A stretch of DNA of 23,485 bases, taken from positions 1 through 23,485 of the forward strand of contig JBGPKT010000027.1 in NCBI GenBank assembly GCA_041486115.1, in the 5' to 3' direction. The position numbers and the translations under genes were made by a program. The stretch is from JACQBY01 sp041486115 (lineage in GTDB: Bacteria > Nitrospirota > Nitrospiria > JACQBW01). Below are positions 8,745 through 14,269 of this stretch, in pieces; positions within the stretch are counted from its first letter, which is position 1, and each line of letters opens with the position of its first letter. The notes under the pieces were generated by a model. It saw only the letters and a list, made by a program, of their open reading frames with translations. It had not been told where the DNA came from and ran no database searches.

Positions 8745-9371
8745 ATGGAAAATTCAAAGACAGACCAGAAGCTCACGGAAAAAATTGAATTATCCGAACC
8801 GGATAAATGGGTCGATTCCTATGGGAATTATCTTTATCGGTGCGCACTGGCCCGTGTGAGGGATCCGAAACTCGCCGAGGACATTGTCCAGGAAACGTTT
8901 TTGGCAGCTCTTCAATCCCGGCATAGTTTCGGGGGACACTCTTCGGAGCGGGCTTGGCTGGTGGGGATCCTTAAACATAAGGTGATTGATTATTTCCGAA
9001 AAAATAGCCGCGAAGTTCCGGTTGAAACCCCCGAACCTTTTGCAGATGAATTTGAGGGGGTCTTTGACGAAAACGGCCACTGGAAAGGGGATGAAACAGG
9101 GCCCTGCCAATGGGACCAGGACCCGGGGAACCTTTTGGAGCGAAATGAATTTTGGGTCGCGCTGAAGAGGTGTCTTTCGAGGCTCCCTTCCCGAATGGCC
9201 AACGCATTTTCGCTTAGGGAAATCGACGATATTGGCAGTAAGAAGATATGTGAGGTGTTGAATATTTCGACTTCAAACTTTTGGGTACTCCTTCATCGCG
9301 CCCGGATGCAGTTAAGGCAATGTCTCGAAATTCAGTTTTTCGGAACGAAATTCCCTGAGGGGAAGGTCTGA
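8745..9371 (+). CDS. ECF-type RNA polymerase sigma factor
   Basis: 208 residues from the ATG at 8745. In-frame alternatives are TTG 8739, with AGGA at a better spacing (7 bases), and GTG 8709. Region 2 is clear: YGNYLYRCALARVRDPKLAE, DIVQETFLAAL, then the AWLVGILKHKVIDYFRK helix. Region 4 (LSRLPSRMANAFSLREID through LLHRARMQLRQCLE) is a helix-turn-helix for the -35 element. The linker between them is longer than in RpoE and contains DENGHWKGDE and CQWDQDP, a pattern I recall from the TIGR02943 sigma family (not checked). The stop overlaps the start of a zinc-motif anti-sigma gene. The likely targets are the two TGTAAGG-N15-CGAC motifs downstream, placing an exported protein and two methionine sulfoxide reductases under its control. 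Confidence 0.9.
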   Translation: MENSKTDQKLTEKIELSEPDKWVDSYGNYLYRCALARVRDPKLAEDIVQETFLAALQSRHSFGGHSSERAWLVGILKHKVIDYFRKNSREVPVETPEPFADEFEGVFDENGHWKGDETGPCQWDQDPGNLLERNEFWVALKRCLSRLPSRMANAFSLREIDDIGSKKICEVLNISTSNFWVLLHRARMQLRQCLEIQFFGTKFPEGKV

Positions 9372-9658
9372 TGCGGCAATGGGTCGTTAATTTCTTTTCA
9401 CGTCATACCCCTTCTTGCAAAGAGATGGTTCAACTTATATCTAATTCAATGGAAAAACAACCTCCAATCCGAATGCGGATTAAAATGTCCCTCCATTTTT
9501 TAATTTGTAAATGGTGCCTCCGTTATAAAAAACAGCTTTTCTTTATCAAAAAAATGTTAAAACTCCATCCCGAGAAGATCGAAGAGAATGTTTCGACCTT
9601 CCTCTCCCCCGAAGCCCGGGAACGGTTAAAACGGTCTTTAAATCCTAAAACCCGGTAA
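9371..9658 (+). CDS. Short zinc-motif anti-sigma factor (ZAS type)
   Basis: 95 residues. The ATG overlaps the sigma factor stop (TGATG), which indicates translational coupling and fixes the start. Cys16 in SCKEMVQLIS, followed by His42-x3-Cys46-x2-Cys49 in LHFLICKWC, forms a complete zinc-associated anti-sigma site. There is no membrane segment, so the protein is cytosolic and would hold the adjacent sigma factor directly. In related RsrA-type proteins, oxidation of the zinc cysteines releases the sigma factor; this agrees with the downstream Msr genes but is inferred here. The C-terminal helix (SPEARERLKRSL) is polar and basic. The protein is shorter than most anti-sigma factors and has only the zinc domain. 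Confidence 0.8.
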   Translation: MRQWVVNFFSRHTPSCKEMVQLISNSMEKQPPIRMRIKMSLHFLICKWCLRYKKQLFFIKKMLKLHPEKIEENVSTFLSPEARERLKRSLNPKTR

Positions 9659-9681
9659 TTTTTACCTCGCGGAACTTTTTT

Positions 9682-9707
9682 TGTAAGGTTTTCTCCCCAA
9701 AAACGAC
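9682..9707 (+). promoter_or_regulatory. ECF promoter-like motif P1
   Basis: TGTAAGG (9682-9688), 15 bp, then CGAC (9704-9707). The element starts with TGTAAGGTTTT, exactly as P2 does, and the spacing is identical. A GTAA-type -35 box and a CG-rich -10 box are typical for ECF sigma factors. It lies 24 bp after the anti-sigma stop, pointing at the exported-protein gene. Confidence 0.5.
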
Positions 9708-9754
9708 TTCCTTTTAACTGCACAGCTAAATCTTTTAACGAACCGGTTTAATTC

Positions 9755-9766
9755 ACAAATATTTGT
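9755..9766. promoter_or_regulatory. Perfect 12-bp palindrome overlapping P2
   Basis: ACAAATATTTGT is a perfect palindrome whose last three bases are the first three of the TGTAAGG box of P2. A dimeric regulator bound here would block or assist the promoter. AT-rich palindromes of this size can occur by chance. Confidence 0.35.
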
Positions 9767-9789
9767 AAGGTTTTGTTGATTCAACCGAC
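9764..9789 (+). promoter_or_regulatory. ECF promoter-like motif P2
   Basis: TGTAAGG (9764-9770), 15 bp, then CGAC (9786-9789), 82 bp downstream of an identical arrangement (P1). Transcription would begin close to 9797 and give a leader of about 45 nt before the ATG at 9843. Both motifs share TGTAAGGTTTT, which makes chance similarity unlikely. Confidence 0.55.
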
Positions 9790-9842
9790 GAATGTTTGAA
9801 GAGTAGATCATTTCAACCACTTTAAAATAACGGAGGAAAATC

Positions 9843-10880
9843 ATGAATCAATTCGTTTTTCGTATCATCCCATTAATGTTTTTATTCAGTTTCGCTTTCT
9901 CCAATCTGCCGGTTTTGGCAAAAGAAGCGATGATGATAAAGAAATCCCACACCCTTTTGCTAAAAAGCGCTTCCGAAAACGCCGATTTTACCGAAGTAAC
10001 TCTTCCCATTTATGAGGGAAAGCGAGGGTCAGAAACAGTTTGGTTTGTGGTCACTGAATCGTCGAAACTGGAGGATGCCAAACACCGACAGGTTCATTAT
10101 TCCCCAAAAATGGCGAATGCCAAAGGAACCCCTGCTGTTGAAAAGGTAAAAATGAATAACGGAATGATCGAATTTACGGGGAGTGTTATTTTTTCGGGTG
10201 AAAGGGTTGTTATTCCCGGACCCATGGGCTTCCCCCCTCAGGAGGCAAAGCCGGGAGCCATCGGCGAAGCCTCCTATACCCCTCTCATTGAGCTTCCCGA
10301 CGGAACGATTTTAAATGCTCCCCACATTAAAAATGTTACTGGGGCTCATAAAGGATTGGTATCGATCGATTTAAAGAATAAAAAAGCTTCCTTTAGAATG
10401 ACCCGGGGATTTTTTGAGGGAAAAGTGGTTCATTACACATCCTTTAATGCGTCTGACCCTGGGGTCGCGGCTGTCGAAGCGGCTACCTATACCCCTAAAC
10501 TGTCGGCGACTCCGATGAAAGGTTCGAACGCCAGCGAGTCAGCGCTTACGGGTTTGGTACCATTTGCGAACGGCCAGACCGGAAAAATGAACCCCAACCG
10601 GCAGGGTCTTAGTTCGGCTCTTCTTGGAGAGGGAGATCCTTTTAACGTTGTACAGGAAATTCCAGCGGGTGAAAGGACCCTCTTGTATAGCCCAATGTGG
10701 GATGTATACCTGACTTTCTGGAAATCCGCGATGACCCCTGCTAATATGAGTTCAGCCGTGATGGATTTTAAAGAGGTTTTCCGTCTGGCTTCCGAAGGAC
10801 GGGTAACCGGCCCCGACGGAGCACCGTTGGGGGCGGTCGGGATTGTTGTGAATTGCCCGATCATCAGTATTGATCAATAA
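9843..10880 (+). CDS. Exported protein of unknown function in a sigma/Msr locus
   Basis: 345 residues. The start is ATG with GGAGG six bases upstream. Residues 1-26 form a Sec signal peptide (hydrophobic core LMFLFSFAF, likely cleavage after VLA). The mature part is beta-rich with no membrane segments and a single Cys near the C-terminus (VNCPI). Recognisable blocks are LPIYEGKRGSETVWFVVTES, VVIPGPMGFPPQEAKPG, YTPLIELPDGTILNAPHIKN, RGFFEGKVVHYTSFNASDPG and GLSSALLGEGDPFNVVQE. I have seen similar uncharacterised exported proteins in proteobacteria but know no function. The motifs GSETVWFVVTESS and GKVVHYTSFNASDP look like each other, suggesting two related halves. It is the first gene after the two ECF motifs and precedes msrB and msrA, so it probably acts in the same envelope response, perhaps as substrate, binder or redox partner. 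Confidence 0.75.
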   Translation: MNQFVFRIIPLMFLFSFAFSNLPVLAKEAMMIKKSHTLLLKSASENADFTEVTLPIYEGKRGSETVWFVVTESSKLEDAKHRQVHYSPKMANAKGTPAVEKVKMNNGMIEFTGSVIFSGERVVIPGPMGFPPQEAKPGAIGEASYTPLIELPDGTILNAPHIKNVTGAHKGLVSIDLKNKKASFRMTRGFFEGKVVHYTSFNASDPGVAAVEAATYTPKLSATPMKGSNASESALTGLVPFANGQTGKMNPNRQGLSSALLGEGDPFNVVQEIPAGERTLLYSPMWDVYLTFWKSAMTPANMSSAVMDFKEVFRLASEGRVTGPDGAPLGAVGIVVNCPIISIDQ

Positions 10881-10890
10881 TCACGGTTGT

Positions 10891-10930
10891 CTGAAACCCT
10901 AATCTGGAGCCCTTTTATCAGGGTTTTCAG
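10891..10930 (+). other. Hairpin between the exported-protein gene and msrB
   Basis: CTGAAACCCT and AGGGTTTTCAG pair with one bulged base around a 19-nt loop. No T-run follows, so it is a weak terminator at best and may reduce rather than stop read-through into the Msr genes. Confidence 0.35.
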
Positions 10931-11016
10931 ATTTGGGGGATAGACGAATCGAATCATCAGGATTTTTTAAGGTGTTTACCCAATGATTCTTCGGGAAATT
11001 AATTAAAGGAGGTACC

Positions 11017-11514
11017 GTGGAGAGGAGAATTTTCTTAAAGGCTATCGCCATGATGGCGGGCGCCCTTCTGGCAAGGTTTTTTGGGCTCCCCGTTGCAGAG
11101 GCTAAAAACTCAGAAGATATGTTTGAGATTACCAAAACCGAAGATCAGTGGCGTTCAATTCTAACCCCTGACCAATTTCATATTCTAAGGGAGGAGGGGA
11201 CAGAGCCCCCTTTTAAGAACAGCTTTCATGACAACAAGGCCCATGGCGTTTATCAGTGTGCCGGGTGTGATCTACCGTTGTTTTCTTCTGACGCAAAGTT
11301 TGACAGCCATACCGGTTGGCCAAGCTTTCGGAAACCGATTAATGAATCGGCCATTCGGACGAAAACTGACTGGAAATTACTCTACCCAAGGACCGAGGTT
11401 CATTGCAGAAGATGCGGAGGCCACCAGGGGCATCTTTTTAAGGATGGGCCTCCCCCGACTGGGTTGCGGTATTGTATTAATTCGGCGGCTTTAAAGTTCA
11501 TAGCCGGACAATGA
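11017..11514 (+). CDS. msrB: Peptide-methionine (R)-S-oxide reductase with Tat signal
   Basis: 165 residues. The start is GTG at 11017, with AAAGGAGG four bases upstream. The N-terminus MERRIFLKAIAMMAGALLAR is a twin-arginine type signal (RRIFLK, then a hydrophobic stretch, AEA cleavage site near 29), so a folded, zinc-loaded enzyme would be exported. The SelR/MsrB domain covers about 40-162. Zinc cysteines Cys81/Cys84 (CAGC) and Cys130/Cys133 (CRRC), HTGWPSF at 98-104, and the catalytic Cys153 in RYCINSAAL are present. There is no second resolving cysteine beyond the zinc set, so an external reductant such as an envelope thioredoxin-like protein is needed. The GGHQGHLF stretch differs slightly from the usual AHLGHVF form. 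It is followed 40 bp later by msrA. Both reduce oxidised methionine, this one the R form. Confidence 0.95.
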   Translation: MERRIFLKAIAMMAGALLARFFGLPVAEAKNSEDMFEITKTEDQWRSILTPDQFHILREEGTEPPFKNSFHDNKAHGVYQCAGCDLPLFSSDAKFDSHTGWPSFRKPINESAIRTKTDWKLLYPRTEVHCRRCGGHQGHLFKDGPPPTGLRYCINSAALKFIAGQ

Positions 11515-11554
11515 TGCCTTAAAAAAATGTTTCAAAGAGACAGGAGTAACATTG

Positions 11555-12196
11555 ATGAAAAGAAACGGTTTTAAGATCTTTTGGATTTGGTTCGGGCTTT
11601 GGTTATTAGGAGCAGCCTTTCCCGCAGGTGCAGTAAATAGACCGGTATTAAATGATTCACAAACCGAGGTGGCCACCTTCGCCGGAGGTTGTTTCTGGTG
11701 CATGGTCCCCCCTTTTAAGAAACTTGATGGAGTCGTGTCGGTCACCTCGGGCTATACGGGAGGCCATGTCAAAAACCCTACCTATCAGGAGGTCTCGGAC
11801 GGAGGAACCGGACATGCCGAAGCGGTGGAAATCGTTTACAATCCCCTTAAGATCAGTTACGAGAAACTGCTGGATGTCTTCTGGCATAATATCGATCCGA
11901 CAGCCGTCGACTCCCAGTTTTGCGATCATGGCAATCAGTACAGAAGCGAGATTTTTTACCATACTGAAATGCAGAAACGGTTGGCAGAGGGGTCTAAAGC
12001 CAGCCTGGAAAAGACAAAGCCGTTTAAGGGCCCCATTGTCACAAAAATCAGCCCTGCTTTAAAATTTTACCCGGCGGAGGAATATCATCAGGATTTTTAT
12101 AATAAAAATCCCATTCGGTACACATTTTACCGCCACCGTTGCGGCCGGGATCAGCGGCTCGAGGAGTTATGGGGAAAATCAGGGTCGGCACATTAA
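11555..12196 (+). CDS. msrA: Peptide-methionine (S)-S-oxide reductase, exported
   Basis: 213 residues from the ATG at 11555; CAGGAG lies eight bases upstream, which favours it over the TTG one codon earlier. A Sec signal peptide (IFWIWFGLWLLGAAFPAGA) is followed by the MsrA domain: FAGGCFWC with catalytic Cys46, GYTGG, TGHAEAVEIVY, HGNQYRSEIFY and AEEYHQDFY. The C-terminal RHRCGRDQRLEELWG supplies a resolving cysteine. The enzyme reduces the S form of methionine sulfoxide in proteins and so complements the upstream MsrB. Both are exported, this one by Sec, and the pair is clearly an envelope repair system. They are probably one transcript with the upstream exported protein, controlled by the sigma/anti-sigma pair. 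Confidence 0.95.
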   Translation: MKRNGFKIFWIWFGLWLLGAAFPAGAVNRPVLNDSQTEVATFAGGCFWCMVPPFKKLDGVVSVTSGYTGGHVKNPTYQEVSDGGTGHAEAVEIVYNPLKISYEKLLDVFWHNIDPTAVDSQFCDHGNQYRSEIFYHTEMQKRLAEGSKASLEKTKPFKGPIVTKISPALKFYPAEEYHQDFYNKNPIRYTFYRHRCGRDQRLEELWGKSGSAH

Positions 12197-12510
12197 ATGT
12201 TTTTTAAATTTTGAGGATTTTATTGAAAAAATGCTGTATTTTCGAATTTGGTCAACGGGTTAAATCTTTTGTTGTTTGTTTATTAAAATGAAGGCGGTGG
12301 ATTTTGATTTTTGGTTTTGTTAAAAAATGTCAATTCAAGATTTGAAGGGAAGGAGGTCAGGGTGACCCCATGTTCCAAACAATAAGAAAAGATTTGACTC
12401 GATACCGGATTTCTTTGTATTTTGTCAGCGCAACTAAATCTTTTGACATTTTATCAATATTATTCAGCTAAATCATTATCAACCATTCTAACCAAAGGAG
12501 AAAAAATCAG
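12197..12510. other. AT-rich intergenic region
   Basis: 314 bp without a gene. It contains a GGGTGACCC core (12360-12368) inside the dispersed motif GACCCCATGTTCCAAAC, and CTAAATCTTTTGAC (12434-12447), which nearly repeats a sequence in the upstream ECF promoter region. TTGACA (12443-12448) with CTAAAT (12468-12473) gives a possible but loosely spaced sigma-70 promoter for the next gene. Nothing coding is visible. Confidence 0.5.
12364..12380 (+). repeat. Dispersed GACCCC motif, copy 2
   Basis: GACCCCATGTTCCAAAC. Copies with one- or two-base differences are at 8608-8624 (GACCCCTATGTTCAAAC) and 13733-13750 (GACCCCCATATTCCGAAT), all in the same orientation and all in intergenic DNA. This points to a small repeat family. 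Confidence 0.45.
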
Positions 12511-12900
12511 ATGAATAAGATTTCCGGAAATTTCTTGAAAGCGGGTCTCATGTATGTGGTATTAGGAATGTTTCTGGGCATCGGGATGGCAGCCAGTCAT
12601 AATCATAGGATGATGCCGGTTCATGCTCATTTGAATCTGGTTGGCTGGGCTTCAATGGCAATATTTTCCTTATTTTATCAGCTTGTTCCAGAGGCCGCTT
12701 CCATGGGTTTAGCTAAAATCCATTTTTGGATTGCCAATTTGGGTTTGTTGATTATGGCACCCGGTATTGCCCTGGTCCTTTCTGGAGTTCCAGAGGGGGA
12801 ATTTGGCGCTATTGCTGGATCTTTAATTACATTGGGATCATTTCTTCTCTTTATTTTTATTGTGTTTAAAACCACAACGCCAGTAACTCAAAAGGATTGA
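12511..12900 (+). CDS. Small four-helix membrane protein like part of heme-copper oxidase subunit I
   Basis: 129 residues; ATG with AAAGGAG about ten bases upstream. Four membrane helices are visible at about 9-28, 39-58, 68-90 and 99-119. Histidines cluster at the start of helix 2 (His30, His32, His38, His40 in HNHRMMPVHAHLNLVGW) with another at the start of helix 3 (His71 in KIHFW). The VHAHLNLVGW motif resembles a heme-ligand helix of subunit I of cbb3-type oxidases and NO reductases, but the protein is about a quarter of their length and lacks the catalytic helices. A role in heme or metal binding, or as an accessory to an oxidase, is inference. It has its own leader, and its upstream motif resembles that of the exported gene in the neighbouring ECF locus. 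Confidence 0.7.
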   Translation: MNKISGNFLKAGLMYVVLGMFLGIGMAASHNHRMMPVHAHLNLVGWASMAIFSLFYQLVPEAASMGLAKIHFWIANLGLLIMAPGIALVLSGVPEGEFGAIAGSLITLGSFLLFIFIVFKTTTPVTQKD

Positions 12901-13156
12901 ATGGGTTTGAAAAATAAATCGTGGTTCTTAGCGGGGTTGTGCTGAAAATGACCTGCAGAAAAAGAACTAAAAGCACAGCACAGAATTAGATTAAGAAGTA
13001 GATAGTAACTGTTTCCTGTAGTCTTGCATTCATTCAATTCTAAAAAGAATGCAGGTTATAAACAAAACAAAATGAACGGGTCAAGTCGCGTTTTGACTCA
13101 CCTTATTAGTGTAGAAAAATGAGGGTCACCCAGTAACTGGCCAACCGAGGAGAAAA
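12901..13156. other. Intergenic region with small hairpins
   Basis: 256 bp with no gene. TGCATTC and GAATGCA (13025-13053) form a 7-bp stem around a 15-nt loop; GTCAA/TTGAC (13082-13098) is a shorter stem; and GGGTCACCC (13123-13131) is the inverted form of the motif found right after the nuclease gene. The last bases carry its ribosome site GAGGAG. Confidence 0.45.
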
Positions 13157-13737
13157 ATGTCTTACATCATCGTAGAACTCCAACAAGGAGACAGGGAGTG
13201 GCTTGAGTGGCGTAGTCAAGGAATAGGGGCATCGGATGCCCCTACGATCATGGGGGAGAACCCCTGGAAGACCCCGGCAGATCTGATGGCAGAGAAATGC
13301 GGCGGGAAAACAACCGTTTCAAACGCTGCAATGGCGAGAGGCACCGCGCTGGAGCCCGAGGCAAGAAAACGCTATGAAGCCACAGTGGGTATCCGTGTTG
13401 TTCCGGTTTGCCTGCAAAGCGTAAAATATGAATGGTTGCGTGCTAGTGTGGATGGAATGGCAATGAACGGAAGCACTATCGTTGAAATTAAATGCGGAGA
13501 GAGTGTTTATCGCAAGGCGTCAGCCTCTCGGGCCGTCCCTGATTATTATTATGGTCAATTGCAACACATTCTCGCTATTACCAATCTTCAAAACATTGAT
13601 TTCTACTGTTATCTGCCAGAGCGACCGGAAGTTCATCTCCGCATAGTACGAGACGATCGTTATATTAAAAATCTCATTGATACTGAGCGATTGTTCTGGG
13701 AGCAGATTCTACAGAATAGAAAATAACGGGGTGACCC
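13123..13737. repeat. Short inverted repeats bracketing the YqaJ gene
   Basis: GGGTCACCC (13123-13131) lies 25 bp before the ATG and GGGTGACCC (13729-13737) begins 2 bp after the stop. Inverted, the sites agree over GGGTCACCCnGTnA. The core is nearly self-palindromic, so the apparent orientation rests on one central base. Confidence 0.35.
13157..13726 (+). CDS. YqaJ/lambda-exonuclease-type nuclease, orphan
   Basis: 189 residues; ATG with GAGGAG five bases upstream. The order of motifs matches YqaJ viral recombinase nucleases: RSQGIGASDAPTIMGENPW at 19-37, an ARGTALEPEARKRYE block with Glu66, RASVDGM with Asp99, TIVEIKCG with Glu110 and Lys112, and YYGQLQH (Gln134). Asp99, Glu110 and Lys112 form the PD-(D/E)xK metal site. 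Phage members digest one strand from double-strand ends and work with a single-strand annealing protein; no such partner, integrase or phage gene is near. The gene is bracketed tightly by GGGTCACCC and GGGTGACCC. It could be a phage relic, a transferred repair gene or part of a small mobile unit. Full length and intact motifs argue against decay. Confidence 0.85.
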   Translation: MSYIIVELQQGDREWLEWRSQGIGASDAPTIMGENPWKTPADLMAEKCGGKTTVSNAAMARGTALEPEARKRYEATVGIRVVPVCLQSVKYEWLRASVDGMAMNGSTIVEIKCGESVYRKASASRAVPDYYYGQLQHILAITNLQNIDFYCYLPERPEVHLRIVRDDRYIKNLIDTERLFWEQILQNRK

Positions 13738-13767
13738 CCATATTCCGAATTTCTCTGATCATAGGCT

Positions 13768-14079
13768 ATGCCTTTGAAAAACCAGTCGGTTGATATTCAA
13801 AAGATAGAAAAAGAATGGAAGTCCCGTGGATTTCAAGGGGGCCTCTGGACGGATCCTCCGGGCCAGGTCTGGAAAGATTATATTCATAACGTCGATGAAC
13901 TGGTGAGGCTCATAGATGGGGAAGTGGAAATTGAAATGGAAGGATCTACCTATCTCCTCCAAATAGGTGAAGAAATATTAATCCCTGCCAATACTTATCA
14001 TACCGTCCGGAATATTGGAAAAGAAAAATCCCGATGGCTCTATGCCTATAAACTGTTGCAAGATCCCCTGATATTTTAA
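13768..14079 (+). CDS. Small single-domain cupin protein
   Basis: 103 residues, cytoplasmic, no clear ribosome site before the ATG. A single cupin barrel is predicted: motif 1 is degenerate (YIHNVDELVRLIDGEVEI keeps one His and the Glu), while motif 2, GEEILIPANTYHTVRN, is complete with its His. The VDELV form is common in small cupins of unknown role that bind a metal or a small ligand. The N-terminal part (KIEKEWKSRGFQGGLWTDPPG) is a short lead strand. It is the last gene before the strong promoter of the rimP-nusA operon, and no functional link to either neighbour is visible. No enzyme activity can be assigned. Confidence 0.75.
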   Translation: MPLKNQSVDIQKIEKEWKSRGFQGGLWTDPPGQVWKDYIHNVDELVRLIDGEVEIEMEGSTYLLQIGEEILIPANTYHTVRNIGKEKSRWLYAYKLLQDPLIF

Positions 14080-14127
14080 ATAGTTCAATTACAGAATGCC
14101 CTGACCTTGACCTTTGTTGAATAGGGC

Positions 14128-14156
14128 TTGCAATTCAAAAAACGGTATGGTATAAA
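14128..14156 (+). promoter_or_regulatory. Strong sigma-70 promoter of the rimP-nusA-infB operon
   Basis: TTGCAA (14128-14133), exactly 17 bp, then TATAAA (14151-14156), with TGG immediately before it as an extended -10. The start of transcription would be near 14163. It is the best promoter in the window and faces the conserved translation operon. Confidence 0.7.
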
Positions 14157-14183
14157 TAAACGGTTTCATAGGACATTTCGATG

Positions 14184-14214
14184 AAAGTGGGCTTGTTTTT
14201 CGCCCACTTTTTTT
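14184..14214 (+). terminator. Intrinsic terminator in the rimP operon leader
   Basis: AAAGTGGGC (14184-14192) and GCCCACTTT (14202-14210) form a perfect 9-bp stem around a 9-nt loop, followed by TTTT to 14214. It lies about 20 bp downstream of the predicted transcription start and 55 bp before the rimP ATG. Transcripts from the strong promoter must therefore read through it to reach rimP. A TTTCAT/ATGAAA pair (14164-14169, 14181-14186) just upstream overlaps the first bases of the stem. Confidence 0.85.
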
Positions 14215-14269
14215 GTTTAATGGCTGTTTTTAATTAAAAGTATTTGATTAAATTTTATTGATTGCGACG

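Noticed and set aside
12901..13156. CRISPR-like or integron-like array around the nuclease
   Set aside because: The repeats are single short inverted copies with no regular spacing, and no Cas or integrase gene is present.
12364..13750. Composite mobile element covering the oxidase-like and nuclease genes between direct repeats
   Set aside because: The repeats are only about 17 bp with several differences and there is no transposase or target-site duplication; kept only as a short repeat family.
14130..14230. Possible tRNA gene before rimP, as in E. coli
   Set aside because: The sequence holds a promoter and a hairpin terminator but no cloverleaf, T-loop motif or CCA end.
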